DNA from: Desulfurellaceae bacterium
GTDB taxonomy: Bacteria; Campylobacterota_A; Desulfurellia; JAGGSF01
Assembly: GCA_023128455.1 (NCBI GenBank)
Contig: JAGMDW010000142.1
Location: forward strand, 1-10,934
DNA length: 10,934 bases
Reading direction: 5' to 3'
The translations under genes and the position numbers were made by a program. Below, one piece after another: positions 6,449-10,934 of this stretch (position 1 is its first letter; each line of letters opens with the position of its first letter). The notes below the pieces were generated by a model, which saw only the letters and a list, made by a program, of their open reading frames with translations, had not been told where the DNA came from and did no database searches.

Positions 6449-7151
6449 TGATCAATGTTTTCATATCTTTTACTGCATCTTTTAATCCTGTATATATTGA
6501 ACGGCTAATGATGCTATGACCAATATGTAACTCCACTATCTCTCGTATGCTGGCTACGGGTTGAACATTAAGGTAGGTTAATCCATGTCCTGCATGCACC
6601 TCCAGTCCCATTTTTTCAGCAAGTGTGACACATCTTTTAATATTTTCTAATTCTCTTGTTTCTTCTTTTCCTCTTGCATTGGCATATCTGCCAGTATGTA
6701 TTTCTATTCCATCCGCTTTTATATCTTTTGAAGCTTCAATTTGTTTCTCTTCGGGGTCTATAAATAGATTTACCTTTATGTCTTTTTCTTTTAGTTTTTT
6801 TATCACATTATGTATGATTTCTTTTGATTTTATCACATCTAACCCACCTTCCGTGGTTATCTCCTCTCTTCTTTCCGGCACCAGGGTTGCCTCGTAAGGT
6901 TTAGCACTTAAAGCAAATTCTACAATATCTTCCAATATGCTCATCTCTAAATTCAACGGCACCTTTATCGTTTCCTTTAAGAGTTTTATGTCTCTTTCTT
7001 TTATGTGTCTTCTGTCTTCTCTAAGGTGAATCGTTATACAATCTGCACCACCCAACTCTGCGAAAATGGCTGCCTGCACCGGATCAGGCTCTACAGTTTT
7101 TCTCATCTCTCTTATCGTCGCTATGTGATCTAAATTTACACCCAATTTCAT
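6420..7151 (-). CDS. pdxJ: Pyridoxine 5'-phosphate synthase
   Basis: PdxJ condenses 1-deoxy-D-xylulose 5-phosphate with 3-amino-2-oxopropyl phosphate to pyridoxine 5'-phosphate, the last ring-forming step of the DXP-dependent vitamin B6 route. The 243-residue TIM barrel shows GVNLDHIATIR (4-14), IHLREDRRHI with His42, NLEMS with Glu69, LVPERREEITTEGGLD, EIHTGRYA, HAGHGL (186-191) and ELHIGHSIISRS. His42, Glu69 and His189 correspond to the catalytic residues known in E. coli. The frame extends to a TTG at 7163, but that codon belongs to the ribosome binding site (TTGGAGGAAG), so I start at the ATG ending at 7151. It is the first gene of pdxJ-acpS-folC. Confidence 0.96.
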   Translation of the reverse strand: MKLGVNLDHIATIREMRKTVEPDPVQAAIFAELGGADCITIHLREDRRHIKERDIKLLKETIKVPLNLEMSILEDIVEFALSAKPYEATLVPERREEITTEGGLDVIKSKEIIHNVIKKLKEKDIKVNLFIDPEEKQIEASKDIKADGIEIHTGRYANARGKEETRELENIKRCVTLAEKMGLEVHAGHGLTYLNVQPVASIREIVELHIGHSIISRSIYTGLKDAVKDMKTLINEARILHRY

Positions 7152-7174
7152 TTCTTCCTCCAAAACTTCCTTGC

Positions 7175-7205
7175 ATTATATAGCATAGATTGTGCTTATT
7201 GTGAA
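7175..7205 (-). promoter_or_regulatory. Probable promoter of pdxJ-acpS-folC
   Basis: On the minus strand a perfect TATAAT occupies 7180-7175, inside the run CTATATAAT. TTCACA (7205-7200) matches five of six bases of the -35 consensus. It is 19 bases from TATAAT, or 17 bases from the overlapping TATATA. A start near 7168 would give a leader of about 17 bases, just enough for the GGAGGAAG ribosome binding site. Confidence 0.6.
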
Positions 7206-7247
7206 GTTTAAAACTTACTTACAAGTGTCTTTGATACTTGTAAGTAA
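7204..7247. repeat. Palindrome cluster between divergent pdxJ and rpsT promoters
   Basis: TTACTTACAAGT (7215-7226) and ACTTGTAAGTAA (7236-7247) form a perfect 12-bp inverted repeat around a 9-base spacer. Each arm also contains a small palindrome of form ACTT-NN-AAGT, centred 19 bp apart. A further palindrome, AAGTTTAAAACTT (7204-7216), abuts the left arm and overlaps the pdxJ -35 box. The centre at 7231 lies about 61 bp upstream of the predicted rpsT start and about 63 bp upstream of the predicted pdxJ start. Because it is upstream of both, it should not be transcribed from them and cannot be a terminator for either. A protein-binding operator is the most likely role; the protein is unknown. 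Confidence 0.7.
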
Positions 7248-7256
7248 TTCTGGCGC

Positions 7257-7285
7257 TTGACTTTCACATACTTTACATGTTAAAT
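7257..7285 (+). promoter_or_regulatory. Probable promoter of rpsT
   Basis: TTGACT (7257-7262), five of six bases of the -35 consensus, is followed after 17 bases by TTAAAT (7280-7285), four of six of the -10 consensus. A start near 7292 leaves a leader of about 17 bases, which contains the ribosome binding site but no room for a structured autoregulatory leader. Confidence 0.6.
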
Positions 7286-7308
7286 TTGTAAAAAATTTGG
7301 GAGGTTAT

Positions 7309-7590
7309 ATGCCACAGCACAAATCAGCTGCAAAGCGAATGAGACAAAACAAAAAGAGATATTCTAGGAATAAGGCTTACCGTACTCGTTTAAAAAATGT
7401 AATCAAAACAGTGGAAGAGAAAATCAAAGATAAAAACTTAGAAGAAGCACAAAAAGCGTTCCAGCAGGCGGAAAAAACCATTGGTCATATCACTTCTAAA
7501 GGAGTGATCCACAAAAATAGATCTGCCCGTCTTACATCCAGATTGGCAATATCTATCCACAGGCTTTCTTCAGAAGCATCATCAGCTTAG
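7309..7590 (+). CDS. rpsT: Small ribosomal subunit protein bS20
   Basis: S20 is an early-binding protein of the 30S subunit that contacts 16S rRNA. The 93-residue protein is very basic and helical. It begins MPQHKSAAKRMRQNKKR and contains the conserved ITSKGVIHKNRSARLTSRL near the C terminus, where the family has the same GxxHKNxAARxxSRL pattern. The frame reaches back to a TTG at 7297, but that would put the ribosome binding site GGGAGG inside the gene. The ATG at 7309 lies 4 bases after it and gives the normal S20 N terminus. It is transcribed alone and divergently from pdxJ. Its last 38 bases overlap the end of polX on the opposite strand. No terminator hairpin with a T run is evident after it. 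Confidence 0.96.
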   Translation: MPQHKSAAKRMRQNKKRYSRNKAYRTRLKNVIKTVEEKIKDKNLEEAQKAFQQAEKTIGHITSKGVIHKNRSARLTSRLAISIHRLSSEASSA

Positions 7591-9283
7591 GTAAAGGATA
7601 GGTATTTATAATATCTTTTGTCTCCGCCCATCCTTTTTGTGCGGTGTAAATGCCAAATTTCATATAATCGAAGTTTCCTGGGTGATGTGTATCTGTAGCT
7701 ATGGATAGTTTTATGCCTCTTCTTATTGCCTCTCTTACATAAATGTCTTTCAAGTCCAGTCTCATTATCTGAGCATTTATCTCCAAACATTTATTGTGCT
7801 TCTTCGCCGTTTCAAACATTCTCTCCATATTTACCTTATAAGGCTCTCTCACCCCCATCATCCTTCCCGTGGGATGAACCAAGATATGCACATATCTGTT
7901 GGATAAGGCATCTACTATTCTTCCTGTAATTTTCGATTCATCTTGCTTGAATCCTGTATGTACGGCAACCAGTACTATATCTAAATCCTTCAAAACATCA
8001 TCGGGATAATCCAGTGAACCATCATTTTTTATGTCTACTTCAGAACCAGAAAGAATATTTATCTTTCCCTTGAATTTTTGTCTTAACTTGTCTATCTCCT
8101 CCAGCATATCATATAATCTCTCTATAGACAAACCATTGGCAATGCGAGAAGAGGGGGAATGATCTGTAATGGCAATATACTCATATTTTCTCCTTATTGC
8201 CTCCTGAACCACTTCTTCAATACTCAATACACCATCACTCCATTTAGAATGAACATGCAAGTCACCTTTTATATCAGAAACTGAAACCAGTTTGGGTAAT
8301 TTTTTTTCTGTTGCCTTCTCTATTTCACCTCTATCTTCTCGTAGAACAGGCGGTATCCATGCCATATCCAATGCCTGGTATATGTCTTTTTCATCCTCGC
8401 CGCCAATTCTTTTTTCACCCCTAAATACACCATATTCATTTATTTTTATTTCTCTTTGCTTGGCTATTCTTCTCAAATGAACATTATGCGCTTTTGAGCC
8501 TGTAAAATACTGCAGTGCGGCACCGTAGGATTTTTTCTCTATTACCCTTAAATCAACTTGCAAATTGTTCTCCAAAATTACACTGCCCTTGGTAGAACCC
8601 TTTGCCAAAATTATCTTTACCTCATCAAACCTTGTAAATGCGTCAATTACCCTTGTTCCATTTTCTGCCACACACAAGATATCCAAATCTCCCACCGTTT
8701 CCTTTCTGCGACGGGAAGAACCTGCCAATTCTACTTGAGAAACAGTAGGCAATTTTCTCACTTTTTCACAAAGATTTTCTGCAATAGGCAAAGCTACACC
8801 TAATAAAAAACGCTTCAGTCCCTGTTCATAAAGCTCAATGCCCTGACGCAGGTTTTCCAAACTCTTTTTTCTCAATCCCACCTCAGGCAACTCTTCTTTA
8901 TCCTTAATAAGTTCCTTTAGATCCTGTAAATTTCCTATATTGTAAGCATTATATAATTTTCTTAATGTTTTGGGACCCAATCCCCGAATATTAGAAAGAT
9001 TGATTAGCTCTTCCGACACTTCCTGTTTTAATTGTTCATACAATACTATCTTTCCTTTTTCTATGTACTCCTCAATGTATGTTGCCAAATCCTTTCCCAC
9101 TCCAGCTATTTCTGTCAATCTTTCTTCTTCCATTATCTTAGAAAGTGGGGAGGTGAGTTCTCTGATACTACGAGCCGCTTTTCTGTAGGCTACAACTCTG
9201 AATATATTTTCTCCTTTAAATTCTAAGATATTTGCTATTCTCTCAAATATATTGGAAATCTCCGTATTTACATTGTTTTTCAT
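7553..9283 (-). CDS. polX: Family X DNA polymerase with PHP exonuclease domain
   Basis: Bacterial PolX fills short gaps in base excision repair and has a metal-dependent 3'-5' exonuclease. The 576-residue protein reads in order: 8-kDa-like domain with helix-hairpin-helix AGVGKDLA (60-67); second hairpin IRGLGPKTL (99-107); nucleotidyltransferase palm with GSSRRRKETVGDLDIL, catalytic Asp199 and Asp201, and third Asp244 (QVDLR); YFTGS (259-263); then a PHP domain with DLHVHS (341-346), ITDHS (372-376), SGSEVD (412-417), His442, His470 and ATDTHHP (529-535). All expected metal ligands appear present. The frame extends to a TTG at 9301, but the ATG at 9283 forms an ATGA overlap with the stop of the upstream nucleotidyltransferase gene, so I chose it. 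The 3' end overlaps rpsT on the other strand. Confidence 0.95.
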   Translation of the reverse strand: MKNNVNTEISNIFERIANILEFKGENIFRVVAYRKAARSIRELTSPLSKIMEEERLTEIAGVGKDLATYIEEYIEKGKIVLYEQLKQEVSEELINLSNIRGLGPKTLRKLYNAYNIGNLQDLKELIKDKEELPEVGLRKKSLENLRQGIELYEQGLKRFLLGVALPIAENLCEKVRKLPTVSQVELAGSSRRRKETVGDLDILCVAENGTRVIDAFTRFDEVKIILAKGSTKGSVILENNLQVDLRVIEKKSYGAALQYFTGSKAHNVHLRRIAKQREIKINEYGVFRGEKRIGGEDEKDIYQALDMAWIPPVLREDRGEIEKATEKKLPKLVSVSDIKGDLHVHSKWSDGVLSIEEVVQEAIRRKYEYIAITDHSPSSRIANGLSIERLYDMLEEIDKLRQKFKGKINILSGSEVDIKNDGSLDYPDDVLKDLDIVLVAVHTGFKQDESKITGRIVDALSNRYVHILVHPTGRMMGVREPYKVNMERMFETAKKHNKCLEINAQIMRLDLKDIYVREAIRRGIKLSIATDTHHPGNFDYMKFGIYTAQKGWAETKDIINTYPLPKLMMLLKKACG

Positions 9284-10434
9284 GTTATAAATCTCAGGCA
9301 ATCATTTCTATTTAGGTTTTCGTCTACAATCTTTCTCCTTAAAGAACGCAAAATCTCATCTCTTTTCTCTGGTTTTATATTTATCAAATCCCAACCATTT
9401 ATCACTTTTATCTTCTCTTCCCATCTTTTATAATTTAAAAACATTCCTTTTACAAACTGTTCAAATGATTCCTTCTCTATGTTATTCTGTGATAAAATAT
9501 AGGCAGCAGAAAAAATGGACAAAGGCAAACAATTTTCTCCAAAATCAACGATTAGTTTGCCCAAACTTTCCTCTTTGTTCCATACTTTATAAGGAAGAAG
9601 CTTGTTTTCGGACCACAGCTTTGCCCATTTCCCTACCTTTTTCCCCCAACCATAAAAATCACTCCATCTTTTGGCATCTTCCCCTAAGAAAGCAGCAACT
9701 TTTAAAGAAAGTAACAAAGGAGGTTCATAGGAGATATTACTTTTCTTAATCCTTTCATCCAGTGAAATGTAAAAAGTTAAATTTCTATTTGTATGGGGAA
9801 AAAGTTTTTCCATCAAACCAACTCTCTCCATCAAAGGAAAATAAGTAAAAGAGGATGGAAGAAACAACAGTTTTTTTAGCTCTTCTCCTATTCTCTCTAT
9901 GGAAACAGATGTTAAAAATCTTATCGCCTTTTCACACTCATCTAATGTTTCTCTATCAATAGTTAAAAAAAATTCTGTAGAAAGGCGAAAGAGTCTTAAA
10001 ATCCTCAACGGATCATCAAGAAAGGCTTGTTTATAACACATTCTCAATCTTTTATGCTCTATATCTTCTTTCCCTCCCACAGGATCTATAAATCTCTTTT
10101 CTTCTATATCATAAGCAATAGCGTTTATTGTAAAATCTCTCTTCTTTAAATCTTCTTCTATATTTTCAGCTCTCATTTCACAAACATCTATCTCTGCTCT
10201 CTCTGGCCATAACTTGTATGTTTTTACATCTCCTCTCTCATAATAAACAAATTTTACACCCTTCTTAAGAAAAAAACTTCTTATACCCATATTCTTAGAG
10301 ACTACCACATCACAGTCCTCTGAACTTTTGCCTAACAAATAGTCCCTTACCATTCCTCCTACTAAGTAGAGCTTCTCTTCTCTTTTCTTCAGCCATGCTA
10401 TGAATTCAGAAAGAAAGGGCGATTTTAGATACAT
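9280..10434 (-). CDS. Class II tRNA nucleotidyltransferase (CCA- or CC-adding enzyme)
   Basis: A class II enzyme of the CCA-adding/poly(A) polymerase family, 384 residues. Motifs: LVGGMVRDYLLG (24-35) and DCD (40-42) with the metal-binding Asp pair, KKRDFTINAIAYD (97-109), DDPLRILRLFR (140-150), which is the nucleotide-selecting EDxxR motif in the form DDPLR, and SIERIGEELKKLL. The C-terminal body and tail are poorly conserved, as usual. Between EIDVCEMR (81-88) and the RRD-type motif only about ten residues remain. I see none of the loop that CCA-adding relatives carry there, and that shortening is known from CC-adding enzymes. The start overlaps the stop of the upstream phosphatase gene by one base and its stop overlaps polX (ATGA). 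Poly(A) polymerase cannot be fully excluded; hence no gene symbol is given. Confidence 0.88.
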   Translation of the reverse strand: MYLKSPFLSEFIAWLKKREEKLYLVGGMVRDYLLGKSSEDCDVVVSKNMGIRSFFLKKGVKFVYYERGDVKTYKLWPERAEIDVCEMRAENIEEDLKKRDFTINAIAYDIEEKRFIDPVGGKEDIEHKRLRMCYKQAFLDDPLRILRLFRLSTEFFLTIDRETLDECEKAIRFLTSVSIERIGEELKKLLFLPSSFTYFPLMERVGLMEKLFPHTNRNLTFYISLDERIKKSNISYEPPLLLSLKVAAFLGEDAKRWSDFYGWGKKVGKWAKLWSENKLLPYKVWNKEESLGKLIVDFGENCLPLSIFSAAYILSQNNIEKESFEQFVKGMFLNYKRWEEKIKVINGWDLINIKPEKRDEILRSLRRKIVDENLNRNDCLRFIT

Positions 10435-10934
10435 TAAATAATTGTCAATAGTTGACGGGGATTATGAATAACAAAATGCGGCTTAAATTGAAGTAATGTT
10501 TCTTTAGATCTAAAACCATAGGTAACGCAAGTAGAAACTGCTCCTGCCTCTTTAGCAGCTATAATATCATTTTCGCTGTCTCCCACTAACATGCTATCTT
10601 TTGCCTCCATCCTGAGAGATCTGCAAACATTTGAAATAATCAATGGATCCGGCTTTTTAACGCCGAATGTATCACGCCCGCAAACAAAATCGAAAAAATA
10701 AAGAAGATCAAGACTCTTTAAAAGTTTGTGTGCAAATTTTTCTAACTTATTGCTCACTACCGCTAAAACACAATTCTCATCTTTATTTAAAGTGCTCAAC
10801 ACCTGCTTCACTCCCTCAAAAGGCTTTGTATGTTCATCTATATGTTCATAGTAAAATTCAAGAAATGAAGGAAGAAACAGGGGATATATCTCCGCTTTTC
10901 CTTCATTTTTTAGCACTTTCTTTATAAAATTTTG
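10434..10934 (-). CDS. HAD-family phosphatase, phosphoglycolate phosphatase-like, N terminus outside window
   Basis: The last 166 residues of a haloacid-dehalogenase hydrolase. The frame stays open through the window edge, so the GTG at 10916 is not a true start and the N-terminal catalytic DxD motif lies outside. Visible are a helical cap part (FLEFYYEHIDEHTKPF), motif II in VVSNK, motif III Lys in GVKKPDP, and motif IV VGDSENDIIAAKEAG with its acidic residues. The arrangement FxGV...SNK...KKPDP...GDSxND...TYGF is typical of Gph/PGPase-like members, which remove phosphate from 2-phosphoglycolate, for instance after repair of DNA ends. PpaX-like or other substrates are possible. Its TAA overlaps the next gene's ATG (TAATG). 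A repair role would suit polX in the same operon, but this is only inference. Confidence 0.85.
   Translation of the reverse strand, partial: QNFIKKVLKNEGKAEIYPLFLPSFLEFYYEHIDEHTKPFEGVKQVLSTLNKDENCVLAVVSNKLEKFAHKLLKSLDLLYFFDFVCGRDTFGVKKPDPLIISNVCRSLRMEAKDSMLVGDSENDIIAAKEAGAVSTCVTYGFRSKETLLQFKPHFVIHNPRQLLTII

Noticed and set aside
7152..7308. A riboswitch or structured leader in the pdxJ-rpsT intergenic region
   Set aside because: Predicted leaders on both sides are only about 17 bases. The only strong pairing is the palindrome upstream of both starts, which would not be transcribed from them.
7593..7636. AAAGGAT ... ATCCTTT followed by T residues, as an rpsT terminator
   Set aside because: The stem is only 7 bp, AT-rich and with a loop of about 30 bases, and it lies in polX coding sequence. 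It does not look like an intrinsic terminator.
10914..10916. GTG at 10916 as the start of the HAD phosphatase
   Set aside because: The frame remains open to the window edge, and the catalytic N terminus expected for the family is missing, so the gene must begin outside.
10667..10927. An 86-codon plus-strand frame at the window end
   Set aside because: It is antisense to the HAD phosphatase, whose motifs III and IV lie in or next to this stretch.

Overview
The window is a compact, gene-dense stretch of an AT-rich bacterial chromosome. It shows no mobile element, CRISPR array or obvious accessory island. A small bacterial SRP RNA, DnaX, YbaB, S20 and AcpS mark it as bacterial. A four-subunit, oxygen-sensitive 2-oxoacid:ferredoxin oxidoreductase points to an anaerobe. 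PdxJ means vitamin B6 is made by the DXP-dependent route, not the PdxS/PdxT route usual in Firmicutes. I cannot name the phylum from sequence alone; a low-GC anaerobic lineage outside the classical Firmicutes is my best reading.

Layout. Plus strand, 1-1790: the 3' end of a serine tRNA, a complete arginine tRNA with anticodon GCG, the SRP RNA, dnaX and ybaB, all tightly spaced and probably one transcript. Plus strand, 1797-4907: a promoter and the operon porG-porD-porA-porB, whose genes touch or overlap and mostly carry strong ribosome binding sites. Minus strand, 7205 down to 4881: a promoter and the overlapping genes pdxJ-acpS-folC (vitamin B6, acyl carrier protein activation, folate). Plus strand, 7257-7590: rpsT, transcribed divergently from pdxJ. 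A perfect 12-bp inverted repeat lies midway between the two promoters. Minus strand, 10934 down to 7553: a coupled set made of a HAD-family phosphatase (cut by the window edge), a class II tRNA nucleotidyltransferase, and a family X DNA polymerase with a PHP domain.

How the genes work together. The first block serves translation, protein export and replication. The por operon links pyruvate (or a related 2-oxoacid) to acetyl-CoA and reduced ferredoxin. The pdxJ operon makes or activates cofactors. The last operon joins tRNA 3'-end synthesis with DNA repair. Start sites were re-chosen for porG, pdxJ, rpsT and polX, because the longest open frames begin at GTG or TTG codons inside the ribosome binding site or upstream gene.

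I found no previously undescribed system. The points most worth checking are: a tRNA nucleotidyltransferase that appears to lack the flexible loop needed for adding the terminal A; the GCG-anticodon arginine tRNA; the symmetric palindrome between pdxJ and rpsT; and two convergent gene pairs whose coding ends overlap.
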